DNA of 64,000 nucleotides from Delphinapterus leucas (lineage: Eukaryota; Chordata; Mammalia; Artiodactyla; Monodontidae), in NCBI RefSeq assembly GCF_002288925.2, contig NW_022098050.1:9997239-10061238 (forward strand), read 5' to 3'. The translations under genes and the position numbers were made by a program. The notes beneath the pieces are model-generated. The model did no database searches. It was not told the DNA's origin and saw only the letters and a list, made by a program, of their open reading frames with translations. Positions 44,896 through 56,765 of the stretch are shown here, piece after piece. Each line of letters starts with the position of its first letter. Position 1 is the first letter of the stretch.

Positions 44896-45650
44896 AAAAT
44901 CAACAACGTAAACTTAGTTTTTGAAGCCAGACACATACAAAAAATGACTTGCTAAAGATCTTTTAAAAATATTTCTTCTCGCCTCCAAATTGGCATCCAC
45001 AAAGCAGAAAGCCCTCGACTTCCATCTGCCTCGTAAAGCACAGCCCTCACGGCAGAGGCCAGATCTGTCAGGGCCCTCACCTGACTCAGGCCTGAGAATC
45101 AGCTGACTACCCCATCACTGAAGTGCCAGAGGGCCCAGGGTCTCCGGGGAGCCAGAGTCCAAGCACACAAGCGTTTCCCCAAACACCTTAGGTTTCTCCA
45201 TAAACCACTGGGCATTTCCATAAGCTTTTCTTCTCCCCTCACCCACCCGGCAGCACCCTGCCTGGCTTTCCTAGAAGTCAAAGGAGACGGAGAGATAGGC
45301 AAGGCACCCCCGCAGTTCTGAGCCCAGCTAGGACTGGGACATTTTCGATGATACAGAGTGAAGACCACCCACTCTGTGTGTAGGTCCCAGGCATCTGCAA
45401 GGAAAAGAAAAAGAGGGGCTCTGCCACCTTCTGTGGTTCCTCACCCTCACCCAAGAATAATAAAAGAGCCAGGGAGGAAAAAAGACAGGAGACTACTGAC
45501 ACTGCAGCAGCTGTGAGAACAGGGACCCCAGTCACTACCCAAACCAGGCCTTCCTGTCTGCCTCATCATGTTGCTCCCAGGAAGAACAAAAGACAAGAAA
45601 AAGTGAAAGCAACACTCTATGATTCAGTCTCCCAAACCCCGTGTTCTTTA
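44896..45650. other. Unique sequence, no supported gene
   Basis: GC-richer patch (45,000-45,540) with overlapping minus-strand frames of 85-89 codons but no domain or splice structure that I can defend. Confidence 0.4.
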
Positions 45651-45752
45651 TTTTACTTTATTTTATTTTTTATTGGAGTATAATTGCCTTACACTGTTGT
45701 GCTAGTTTCTGCTGTACAATGAAGTGAATCAGCTATAGGTATACCTATATTT
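45651..45752 (-). mobile_element. LINE-1 3' end, minus strand
   Basis: 'attggagtataattgcctta', 'gctagtttctgctgtacaat', 'gaagtgaatcagctataggt' are the reverse complement of the same terminal type as the 33,891 element. Roughly 100 bp long. Confidence 0.85.
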
Positions 45753-46424
45753 CAAGTCAAACTTTGTCCTCTGGTTCTCTGGCAACATTTAGACTAAATC
45801 CAGACCACAGAGTGTATTGTTTATGTGGTTTTGCTTGAGCCAGAGCTGCTTCAACTCTGAGTGTGGGGCTGGAATCCCCAAAGAAGCTCATCTGTGAGAA
45901 AGGCCCACACAGTCCAATGAGAAAACCCATTACTAACCCTAATGATCTCATAGGTCATCCATCCTTTCACAACTCCAAGAGTTCCCTTCCCGCCCTGCCC
46001 CTTTTCCCTTATCTCTTCCCTCTAGACATTTGAGTGAAACACAGACAACTTGAGGAGAAAAATGCCACCATTTATCATGCTCTCCAGCAAGCACTTGAGT
46101 ACATGCCTTAGTCAGTGCAGGCGGGACCACAGGACTCCCAGCTCCAGCAGGGACAGTCTGAGGGGCTGTAATTCTAAGAGGGCTGTGGTTGCGGTGCAGG
46201 GGGGGAGTGGGAACCTAAACCACTTACACTAGAATTCCAGTTGAGGAAATTCCAAGTTTTGCAAGTATGAAAATGAAAGTCTCATATTAAATATTACAAA
46301 CAAAAATTCTATTTCTTACCATACGTGACTCGATTTGATTTTTCTGTGTCCTCTGTGGTTGGGTTGCTTTAACTCCCAAGCAAAGCTTTCATAAGAACAC
46401 TTTACAAAAAAGACACACTACTTC
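45753..46424. other. Unique sequence, nothing recognised
   Basis: Small overlapping frames only. No repeat named. Confidence 0.4.
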
Positions 46425-47025
46425 CACAGATATATGGACAAAGAAAATGTGGTATATATATACTATGGACTATTATCTAGCCTTTAAAAAGAAGAAATCC
46501 CCGTCATATGCTGCAACATGGATGAACCTTGAGGGCATTATGCTAGGTGAGATGAGCCAGTCACAAGAAGACAATACTACATTATTCCATTTATACAAGG
46601 CATCTATGCAGTCAAACTCTTAGAAAGTAAAATGGTGGCTGCTAGGGGCTAGGAAGGGGGTGCCGGGGAGAGGGGAGATGTTGTTTAATGGGTACAGACT
46701 TTCAGTTTTACAAGATGAAAAAGTTCTAGAGATCTGTTGCACATTTTTAAATGGTTAAAGTGGATTAGAATGCATAATGTTCAAGCGCAAATAAAGAGGC
46801 AATAAGAAAAAGTCAAATTTTTCTTAGGGCAATTGATTCTTAATTTAATTCCAAAAATTCCTACAGCTATTTTTATTTCTTATTAGCCTCGATTTAAAAA
46901 AAATTATCTCTCCCCAAATTTATCTTTGTAAATAAAACCTGTAATTCCTGACTTTAATCAAAAAAAATGGTTAAAGTGGTAAATTTTCTGTTAGGTGTTT
47001 TTACCACAATATTTAAAAACTACAC
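46425..47025 (+). repeat. Old LINE-1 (L1M-type) 3' end, interrupted
   Basis: 'tatggacaaagaaaatgtgg', 'gctgcaacatggatgaacct', 'aaatggtggctgctaggggc', 'cttagaaagtaaaatggtgg' and, after an insertion, 'aaattttctgttaggtgttt' and 'ttaccacaatatttaaaaac' make one L1M 3' end. The gap at 46,764-46,979 is explained by the retrocopy plus its duplicated target. Confidence 0.8.
46764..46964 (+). pseudogene. Retroposed transcript tail (unknown source mRNA)
   Basis: About 200 bp inserted into an old LINE-1. An exact 15-bp target duplication AAATGGTTAAAGTGG lies at 46,749-46,763 and 46,965-46,979. The insert has a polyadenylation signal AATAAA at 46,931-46,936 and enters a short A run about 22 bases later, which is normal cleavage spacing. 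It contains no open frame and looks like the 3' UTR end of an mRNA copied by LINE-1 machinery. I do not recognise the source gene. Confidence 0.7.
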
Positions 47026-48023
47026 ACTGCCTCCACCCTACGTTTTGGATATACTCTAAATCTCCAATTCAACATTCTGATATTAAAAACCAAAACAAAT
47101 ATTTGAGTGATCTTTTTCTGATTGAAGATGAAACCCCTCAAATTAAATGGCTTTGAAGATTCGAGAAGAATAAAAAGCACTTGCAACCACTGCTTGCGAC
47201 AAAAGTTTGTCGTTTTTAAGCATGCATGACATTTTCAGAGCAGGAAGGATCCTGACATTCTTCTCGAGTGGTATGTGTGGTATGCTGAATTGGCTTCTAA
47301 ATCAAACGAGGCTGCTGATATGTAGCCTTTTAGCAAAAGAAGGATATATCACAAGACAGTCTTCAAGACCAAACACTGTGGCTCTTATAACAAAGGCAGC
47401 AAAATGAATAATACATGCATAGACGGAGTGTACAAGCGTCATGAGCAAACCATGACCGCATGAAGGGTTCCCACAATGGCTCTCCCTCTAGCAAACCTGT
47501 CTTATTACTCTGAACATTGACCCATCATCCATTCCTCTGAAATATAAAAATTAATCTAAGGAGACACATTGCTAAGAAGAACAAGAGCTCTTAAGTTGAC
47601 TGAACAAAAAGGCAGGGCAAACACTTAATTCACCCAGTCTTCCTTTCAGAAAAGGCTAAACTCAAAGGTAACTACACATTTTCTAAAGCTCATGATTTCA
47701 ACTTTCCATGGTAACAATGATTACATAAGGGAATGGATTAGAATGCCCAAGATTATTTCCCCTGTAATAGGAATGTAATGAAAAAACAGGTACTATATAA
47801 CTGAAATTCCCAATAGCTTGTGATTCCTTGGCTTTTGGGATCTGTGATTCAGAAGAACAGTCTCCTTTGATTTCACTAGAGGCCTTATTCAGGTATGTGA
47901 AATCAGGAACAAGATAGGAAATATATTTGCATAGTTTTGATGTGATCTGTATGCTCGGCCACAAATTGCAATCTATTAAGAAGGAAAAGCTAGTTTCCAA
48001 AACCCACTTAGGCACTCCAAGTT
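47026..48023. other. Unique sequence, no gene seen
   Basis: AT-rich. The 105-codon minus-strand frame at 47,698-48,015 is without recognisable domain. Confidence 0.4.
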
Positions 48024-48159
48024 CTTCTTTTTTTATTTATTTATCTTTTTTGGCCATGGCACACAGCATGTGGGATCTTAGTTCCCCAGCCAGGGATCGA
48101 ACCCACACTCCTTGCAGTGGAAGCATGGAGTCTTAATCACTGGACTGCCAGGGAAGTCC
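48024..48159 (-). mobile_element. Older tRNA-derived SINE (CHR-1 group), partial
   Basis: 'ttttggccatggcacacagc', 'atgtgggatcttagttcccc', 'agccagggatcgaacccaca', 'cactggactgccagggaagt' give a minus-strand copy of about 135 bp. No target duplication is visible. Confidence 0.8.
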
Positions 48160-49884
48160 TGCCATGTTTTTCTTACTTCTGCCCCATCCCACCAACATGG
48201 AGCACTGCCCCAGAGGTAAAGGAGATCAAAAACCAAAGAGAAGCAAACCTGTGAGGCTTAATCCTGGGTGAGCCCTCAGTGGGGATACTGGTCTAGGAAA
48301 AGATGAAGGAAGTATATACCCAAGCACATTCTGGTGGGGGTCTGAGGAATAAAGGAGACAGGAGACCAAGCAGCGTAAAAGGTCATGGTTTAAGCACTGA
48401 TGCTCATGTTTTAATAGGAAGTATCAAAGCTCTTGGAGAAACCAGGAAGAAATAAGAGCTAATAAGAGCACTGGGAACTTCTGGAGGCCAGAGATGACTT
48501 CTCTTAGTGGCCAAATCTGTCCCTTCCCATCTCATGGGCAGCACCAGGCTCCCAACACCAGCCCTGATACACCAGCAGCACAACCAACATATATGAATTG
48601 CTTCTCTCAGGTACTGCACAGAGTCCTGCCCCCTATAAGCCTCCTCCCACCCCCCACCCCCCCACCCCCCCCCACCCCGTCTCAAATCAGACAGGGTGGG
48701 CCACGTGGTGATAAGAATGGACACCTGGAATCCTCAGCCCAGGGTTCAAACTCAACACCAAAGCAGCCAGCAGGGCCTCCTCAAACCAGCCCTCTCCTGT
48801 CCCCGTTTAAAGAAAGAAACACAAGAAACACATTTAACAACTCTTCAAACTATCTGACCCCTGTGGCTTTCTAGAGACTGGACAACAATACAGGGCATCC
48901 TTATAAACAGTTCCAGAATTAGAATCAGCATCTGTACTTAGAAACTGCAAAGAGAGAATGGAAGCTTTGATTGAGTACCCTTTGGGACATTACTTTAGAT
49001 CTAAGTGGTCTGGAAGAGGCAAACTATGCATATAAAACCAACTGGAAGAATTAGGGACAATTCCTACCATTAATAGCCAACACTCGCTATTCAAGGGTGG
49101 GGGGAAAGGCAGGAGGAGTCAGAAAAAGGGGGGTAGGGTGTGTGAGGGTCATGACAATTCCAGGTTATTGTGTAAATAATACAAGTAACCTCAGGCTTCA
49201 GTTTCCTCACTTACAACTTGGAGAATTCACAGATTATCTAGGGGGATGATTTATACTTCTAATGGTGGGAGATTTGGGCTTACGGATCCAACCCCTGGGT
49301 CTCATTCTGAATTGTGGTAACTCACCCCACCCAGCTCTCTTCCTTCCCAAACCTGCCCAAGAAAGAGGCAAACCCCACAATGAAACAAAGGAAAAAACAA
49401 CAAAGACAAAGGAAGGACAAGGAGTATCATGGTCGAGCCTTAACCACAGATGACAGTCCAGGTATTTTAAAGAGAAGGACATAGGAAAAAAAAAAAAGAG
49501 AGACAAAGGAGGGAATAAAAGAAAAGGAAGAGCCCCCCCTACGGCAGGGACTTCATGAGGCACAGGGGATAAACATGGCCATACAAGAGGCCTTCTTCTT
49601 ATCCTTCCAAACAGAAGAGCTGGTCTGTTTTATGGCCAACTTTTCTCATATTCTTCCATGTGCAAAAGTGCTTTGTAAACTTTAAACCAACCTCTGCATG
49701 ACACGAGTTTGACTTTTACTTTGTCTCTCAGTCTTCATGTCAACTACCCTAAGAATATGCCTGAGGATGATTAAAAGTCCTAAAAGAATATGCTAAATAA
49801 TCACCCTTTTGTATGTATCTTCAACTCCCTTTCCACTCTCTCCCTTTGTTATCCTCTCCTGGCAAGACCTGACACCTCCTTAGA
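48160..49884. other. Unique sequence, no supported gene
   Basis: Holds the C-rich run and G-rich patches near 49,096-49,140. Frames at 48,404-48,874 and 49,234-49,563 are on opposite strands of low-complexity sequence. A faint MIR-like piece is possible at 49,155-49,230. Confidence 0.4.
48646..48679. repeat. C-rich run, G-quadruplex motif on minus strand
   Basis: Five or more C runs of 3 to 9 bases separated by single A. The minus strand satisfies the G3+N1-7 quadruplex pattern. Confidence 0.85.
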
Positions 49885-50110
49885 TTCAATTTTTTATCTC
49901 CACCATGTCTGTGCCCACTCAGTCAACAGCAATGGAAGAAAAACATACCCACTCACTTGATTCATGGCACTAGTCCCATTTATAAGGGCTTTGCCATCAT
50001 GACCTAATCACTTCCCAAAGGCCTCACCTCCTAATGCCGCTACAATGGGAGTTAGGATTTTAACATATGAATTTGAGGGGGGCAGGACATAAACAGTCCA
50101 TAGCAGGTGT
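49885..50110 (-). repeat. MLT1-type LTR fragment (ERVL-MaLR)
   Basis: Plus strand has 'atgacctaatcacttcccaa', 'aggcctcacctcctaatgcc', 'gttaggattttaacatatga', 'atttgaggggggcaggacat' and 'cagtccatagca', the reverse complement of the start of an MLT1 LTR. Only part of one LTR, with no internal coding sequence. It is an old solo remnant of a retrovirus-like element. Confidence 0.75.
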
Positions 50111-51739
50111 CTAATAGGTATAAGAATGTTGTTAAGAAATGGATGACTCAAATATAAAAATCATCTAATGTCCAGTCCCTCATTTTAGAACCCAAGGCTC
50201 CAAGAAATAAACTTAAGTTCCCAAAGGTTAGAAGAAAGCAAGAATTCTGGTTACTTGATGCTTTTCTCACCACCTATCCACCTCTGCTAAAAGAATAACA
50301 CTGCAAGTCATAATAATGATAAATATAAATGGGAGGGAAGTATAACAAACAGTAAACTAAAACAGTAACAAAAAATAAAATAAAACATTAACAAACTTAA
50401 GTATGTTTCCAGTAAGGTTAAAATGGAAAACAACTGGAGTAATAAGTAAGAAGCAATCTATAAAACCCTAATTTACAAAACAGAAATCCTATTGACTTTA
50501 CTTACTGGTCTGTGTAGCTTTCAGATAATTCTAGTCTGAAGTCAACTCCATTCTCAAGACATTCCATCCACAGCCTGAACACCAGAAAAGGATGTTCTCA
50601 GAATAGGTAGTTTGGGTCTCTGGAGATGGCCAATTGGTAGGAAGGCTTGAAACGGATTCAGCATTCCTAAGAGTGGTTTCTCACACCTTGGGCTGTCATA
50701 TGATCACCTCAGTACTTTTTGTCTCATCTTTCCCAACAACATGACAAGGTTAGTTTCATAGCAAGAAACACACCTACTCTTTCAAATCCAAATGGACAAC
50801 TTACTAATAATTTGAAAGCTGATAGAGGAAAAAAGTAAAGTTCAGCTCATATGCTTAAGGTCCCCTAGAGTGCTATTACACACAGCTCAGATCATTTTCT
50901 TCCAAACAAGTTACAATACTATAATGTAATAGCATAGACAGATTTATAAATAGGCATTTATAAATGTAATCATACCAACTGTACCTCAACAAATTAAGTT
51001 ACAACTTTAAATTCAACATACTTAACCATCCCCATCTTATGTTTCCTTGTATGAAAAATGCAGTAATTGGACCAGATTATTTTTAATAACTTCCCACAGA
51101 TTATTTGCAGGAGCATGAGCCACATAATGAAAAGCAATGGCCTACATAGTCACTAGGATGTTCTAATGGTCTTATGATTATAAAATAGTTTAAAGATGAG
51201 GCAAAACACAGGAAGCCAACCCTGACCAGAACAGAGATTCAACTAGGGGTAAGACAAGTTGTCGGTTCTCCAAGGTCAACATTAATATGTATTACCTCTA
51301 TGTATAAAGAATGAATATAAAACCGAAGGAATAAACTCTGAAAGGCAAACCAATACTAAAAATTATGGCAACTTTTACTTTCCATGAAGATAGACCAAAT
51401 AATTGGGGCCAACACTCCCACTGAAGATAACTAAAGAAGCAGGGCAAAGTAGAAGAAAACATCTTAAAAGGTATCAAAGAACTATTAAGATGGTGAGGAA
51501 CACTGAGAACCAAGTCTGAAAGTGGATGAGAGAATATACAAGAGGCTATTTTTGCCAGGGGTATGTTTGCTGATACCCTAGGAACATGAGAGAATGAAGG
51601 TTATTTCTGATGGTTCTGGGGGAGAAAAAACTTACCAAAAGTAAGTCACTTCATTTTGGAATGAAAAAAGTAAACAGAAAGTAATCAGCCCTCATATGGA
51701 TTTACAGCCAAGCTTCAAATCATGTGGGTGGCTCAGATG
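50111..51739. other. Unique AT-rich sequence, no gene seen
   Basis: No repeat or coding region that I can name with confidence. Some segments may be very old LINE-1. Confidence 0.35.
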
Positions 51740-54700
51740 ACCTAGATTAAGATGATTCCAGAAAGCTAGTACCTTCAGGCAACTGACAAAAGAAAACAAA
51801 AACATTCTCTAGAGGCATAGGACTTCTCAGCTTTTCAAACACAATATCCAGACACAATCAAAGATAACCATGTATGCAAGAAGAAAAGAAACCACGAGCA
51901 AGAAAAAGCCCAACAGAGCTCAACAAGACAAAACAGAGGGAGAAAAACACCAGAACTCCAAATATTAGAATTGTCAGAACTGGACTGTAAAATAACTATA
52001 CTTAATATATTCAAGGAGCTAAACACAGACTTACTTATTTCAGTAAGGAACTGGAAACTTTTTTTGATGACATAGATTTGAAATAGAAGAAAATATCAAT
52101 TCTAGACCTGAAAATACAATTTTTTTTAAATTAGAAACTCAATGGATGAAGAAAGAATTAGTGAACTGAAAAATAAGTCAGGGGAAAGTGTTCAGAATGA
52201 AATACAGAGAGGCATAAGGATGGACAAAAGTACAGGGATAAGCAATATGGTAGCAAGTCTCAAAGATAGGCCACAATGAACCATGCTTCTCAGTACTCAT
52301 AAACGTGTATAGTCACCTCCCACATTAAATCTGGGTTAGCTCTAACTAAAGCTTTGGTTAACTTTGACTAAAGGAGTAGAGCAAAAGTGATAACTATGTC
52401 AGTTCTGGGCTTATGTCTTAAGAGAGCCTGGGAGCTTCCACTTCTCTGGAAGCCCTTTTGGGAGCCCCAAGTCACCATGTAAGAAGCCCAGCTGCCCTCC
52501 TGGAGAGACCACATGGAGAGGCCATGATGAGACGCCAGTAGAAGACAGAATCCTGAGACTAAGACCTGTCATCCCTGTTGACACCAACTTCCGGCTGTCC
52601 CCATCAAGGGCTCCAGACATGTAAGTGAAGGCATCTTCAATGTTTAAGTCCCAGATGTCTTCTGACTGCAGCCTCATGACAGATACTAAGCAAGATAAGC
52701 AGAAGAATCATCCAGCTGAGCCCTAGTCTACCCACAGAACCATGAGAAATAATGAAATGGTTGCTGCTTTAAGCCACTATTTTGGGGGGGGGCGGTTTGT
52801 GTGCTGCGATAACTAAAACAGGATATATGAAGAATACACTAAGAATATTTAAGACACATTTCACTGGAGCCAGAGGGAAGAGAAAATGGACTAGAAACAA
52901 CATCGAAAGACAATAGCTGAGAATTTTCCAAAATTCACTAAAGATAGCATTCTCAGATTCAAGATATCCTAATAACCCCAAAAAGGATAAATGAAATCTA
53001 TGGTTAAGCACATCATAGTAAAAATACAGAAAACTAAAGAGGCAGATAAAATTTTAAAAGTAGCCAAAGCAAAAAAGGCAAATTACATTCAAAGGGGCAA
53101 TAATTAGACTGACAGTTGACGCCCTCCCCCACTCCCCACAAAAGTACTAAAATCTGAAGGCGATGGAATATCTAGACTTGAAAGTGCTGAAAGAAACAAT
53201 ATGAATAGAACAGTTCCAACCTAGAATTCTATAACCAGTGAACATATCAAGAACGAAAGTGAGAAAGACACTTTCAGACTAACAAAAACTGAAAAACTAT
53301 CACTAGCAGAACTTCACTAAATGAAATAGAAATGATGTTTGTCCAGCAGAATTAACACCCCAATGTGTTTAAAAATTAAATAACATATCTAAGTAATCCA
53401 CGGGTCAAAGAAAAAAAAAACAATAAAAATTAGAAAATATTCTAAACTGAATAACAAATTTACTACATATTAAACTTGTGGGATGGAGCCAAAGCTACTT
53501 AGAATAAAAAATATATGTTAGAAAATAAGAACAGCTGAAAATTACAAAGCTAAGTGTGAATCTCAAGACATTAAAAGCAAAATAAACCCAAAGAAAGGAC
53601 AAGGAAGGAAATATTAATAAGAGCAGAAATGAAATAGAAAAAAAGCATAAAATAGTGATGATAAAGGTATAAGTTGGTTGCTTGAGTAGATTAATAAACA
53701 TGCCTAACCTTTGATGAAGACTGATGAATAAAACAGACAGAAAGACATAACTGCAGATAATAAAGATAATTAAAGAGCGTATTTCAATCAACTTTATTCC
53801 AAAAAGTTGAAAATTTTGGACAGGTTGGAAAAATTCTCAAAAAATACAACTTATCTAAATGGTCACAAGAAATATAAAACGTGAACAGTGCTTTAAGAAA
53901 CTGAATCAGTAATTAAAATCCTTCCCACAGTAAAAAACAAACTATATGCCCGGATGGTTTCACCAGCAAGTTCTACCAAAATTAAGAAACCAGTAACACT
54001 TAATACAAAGTTTTAAGGATAAATTATACAAATCCTGCCATAGAACAGGAGCAAAGGACATTTTCCAAAGCTTGGAGTTTATACTGAGCCAAATACAGAA
54101 ACAGAACTAGAACTATACAAGTGAAAACTATAAACCAATCTCATTCATTATCATAGATGCAAAAATCTTAAAGAAAATATTAGCACACCAAATCCACATT
54201 ATTTTAAAAGAATAATATACCCTGATCAAACTGAATTTAAATCTGGAATCCACACTAAGTTTAAAAAAAATTTTTTAAGTCAGTCAAAATAATCACATTA
54301 AAGGAGAAAAATCATATTCTCATCTCAATAGATGTAGCAAAACTGACATCTATTGATGATTTTAAAAAGAACTTAAACAACAGAAGGAAATTTCCTATCC
54401 TAAAAAAAGGTACATAACAAAAGCCTATAATAAACATAATATGATGGTAAAACATCAAAAGCACTCCCTTTTAGAAAACGGAATGAGACAGGATGTCCAC
54501 CGTCATCTCTTCTACTCAACATTGCACTAGAAGTCTTGGCCATGGCAATAAGGCAAGAAAAAGATTGAAAGATTGAAAAGAAAGAAAAAAATAGTATTAT
54601 TTACAGATGAGATTGTATTCATAGAAAAGGAATCACTATTATTACAATTTTGAAGGGTTTTTGCAAGATTGGTGAAGATAACGTTAAAGCTCAAAAATAA

Positions 54701-55170
54701 AATTTACTTTTATATATCAGCAATTGTTAGAAATAAAATTTTGAAAAATATGCCATTTTGATAACACCAAAATATAGCAAGTACGTGGGAATTATATGTG
54801 TTAAGATCACTATGCACAAAATGGCATTACTGAATATGTTGAACAAATAAAGCCAGGCACAAGAGTATATACTACATTAATCCATTTACATAAAGCTCAA
54901 AAATCAGCAAAACTACATAATTTAGGGATAAATACTTAGGTAGGAAAATTAAAAAGCAAAATAAGAAAGTGGTTTGCATCAAGTCAGGATACTCCTAGGA
55001 GAAAAGGAAGGGGCTTCTGAGGTCCTGGAACCATTCCATTTCTTGGCGTTGGCAGTGGTTAAATAGGTGCTTGTTTACAATATTTCTTTCAGCTGCACAC
55101 TGTTAAAACCACATTTCTGTACGTGTATTTTATTTCATATGTGTACATACATGAATAAAGATTTTTAAAA
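51740..55170 (+). mobile_element. Ancient LINE-1 (L1M-type), decayed, split by LTR
   Basis: Runs from 5' UTR-like sequence ('accttcaggcaactgacaaa' 51,772) through 'cagaactggactgtaaaata', ORF1-like ('tagtgaactgaaaaataagt') and ORF2-like stretches ('tgcccggatggtttcaccag' 53,948, 'tgagacaggatgtccaccg' 54,485, 'actcaacattgcactagaag' 54,513) to an L1M 3' end near 55,150. All frames are destroyed. A MaLR-type LTR interrupts it at about 52,270-52,825. Confidence 0.78.
52270..52825 (+). repeat. MaLR-type LTR (MLT1-like) inside LINE-1
   Basis: 'agaccacatggagaggccat', 'cagcctcatgacagatacta', 'agaagaatcatccagctgag', 'cacagaaccatgagaaataa', 'tgctgctttaagccactatt', 'tttgtgtgctgcgataacta' follow an MLT1-like LTR on the plus strand, ending near 52,820. 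Left boundary is approximate. No internal viral genes remain. Confidence 0.65.
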
Positions 55171-55298
55171 ATCCTCAAAGAAGCAGCTACAAGACAGGGG
55201 TGGGAGGGTGGAAGTGGAATCCATATGGTAAACGGATCTTTAAGACATAAGGATAACCAATTTGGAACAATCACTGAAGAAGTTTAGTGAAACGCCAT

Positions 55299-55302
55299 TA
55301 TA

Positions 55303-55341
<39 letters not shown>
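55299..55341. repeat. (TA)n microsatellite and T tract
   Basis: About 13 TA units (55,299-55,325) followed by a T17 run to about 55,341. Confidence 0.92.
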
Positions 55342-55379
55342 AAACGGAGTACTAACAGAAAAATAGTCTCCCTAGCAAG

Positions 55380-55600
55380 ATAGCTAAAAGCATGGGTTTT
55401 AGAGTCAGAAGACTTGGGTTTCGATCTTAGCTCCACCACTTACTAGCACTGCAGTTTGGGGCAAGTTCTTTAGCTAAGTCTAGTATTCCCTACTGCAAAA
55501 TGAGAATTCCACTGAAGTCATGAGGATTAGAGAGAATATACTTCCAGTGTCTTGTCACATAATAGTAGGTCACTAAATGGAAACTGCTTTTGTAATTATC
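55380..55600 (+). repeat. MIR SINE, well preserved
   Basis: 'tagctaaaagcatgggtttt', 'agagtcagaagacttgggtt', 'gatcttagctccaccactta', 'ctagcactgcagtttggggc' and 'aaaatgagaattccactgaa' keep full MIR order. Confidence 0.85.
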
Positions 55601-56134
55601 GTTGCTATAACTAGAAGGTGGGTAGTTTGCTATTTTTATTAATAAGTTTACATTCTTAAACTGACATGTAAAGTTCTGAGCAAAGGCATTACCAGCGATT
55701 CAGTTAATAAAAATTGACGACCAGGAACTACCTCACCTGGAATCATTAGTAGATGACAAGTTTAACAGAACTCTCACACAATCAATAAGTAAGACTTTAG
55801 TAAGCTACTCCAATAGTTCTTTTTCTGAAAAGAATTATAAGAGCCCCTTTTCCATGTACATGGTAGATGACCACACTATAACTTGTACATAAAAATAATA
55901 AAGAGCCTTCACAGGCTGAAAACTTTAAGGATATGTATGTCACCCATCAATGATGATCATTCATTCACATTAGTCTAAATGTGTTCAAACACATAGGTAT
56001 TCACTGTGGCAGCATGAGCTGCTCGTGAGCTCTTTTGTCCTCTCAGGCCACCTTACTCCTACACACTCATAACACAAGCAACTAAGGCCATGGAAGATCC
56101 ACTCAACGTGTGAGAAACAGTGTGAGAAGATGAA

Positions 56135-56290
56135 AAAAGAATGTAGCTAAGAGACAAATAGACCTGCTTGCAAATCCTGGCCCTGCCACCTCCTAATTAG
56201 GTATCCTCTCTTTAAGCCTCAGTGTCCCAAGTTGTCCCAACAGAATAAAACCAATCTCATGGGATAGTTTTATGGAAACTTGTTACTGCA
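56135..56290 (+). repeat. MIR SINE fragment
   Basis: 'gcttgcaaatcctggccctg', 'ccacctcctaattaggtatc', 'tctttaagcctcagtgtccc', then 'aaaaccaatctcatgggata'. Diverged MIR, plus strand. Confidence 0.75.
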
Positions 56291-56569
56291 AAAGGGTGGG
56301 ACCATCATTCTGCTGAGTGAAGCTACCTCTAACTCAGATATCCCACCCCACCAGATCAGGCCTACTTCCTCACAAACGTTATTTCCTTGCGAACAACTTG
56401 GCCAATACAGCCATTAATCAGACATCTACTGTGGTACATGGATTAGAATCCCAGAAACTCAGAGCTGCAGGGAGCTCTGACACCACCATAACGGGCTGCA
56501 TCTACTTAAACTTACATTTTTCACATTATTTTACAGATCATCAGCACGATGTGGTTAACTGTTGTGGAA

Positions 56570-56615
56570 CAGTAATTCTCAAGCCTGGCTGCATATTACA
56601 ATCTCGTGGGTAGTT

Positions 56616-56663
<48 letters not shown>

Positions 56664-56765
56664 CCTATCTCAAATCAACTGAATCAGAAATTTGAGGTGA
56701 AGCACAGTTATCTATATTTTGTAAAATCTTCTCCAAATAAGTCTAATGTGAAGCTAGGGATGAGA
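56570..56765 (+). mobile_element. MER5A DNA transposon with (CA)n expansion
   Basis: Begins CAGTAATTCTCAAGCCTGGC and has 'caactgaatcagaaatttga' typical of MER5A (hAT-Charlie). The family's short AAAACACAG string appears to have expanded into the (AC)n run at 56,619-56,661. Confidence 0.75.
56619..56661. repeat. (AC)n microsatellite inside MER5A
   Basis: About 21 AC units. Confidence 0.95.
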
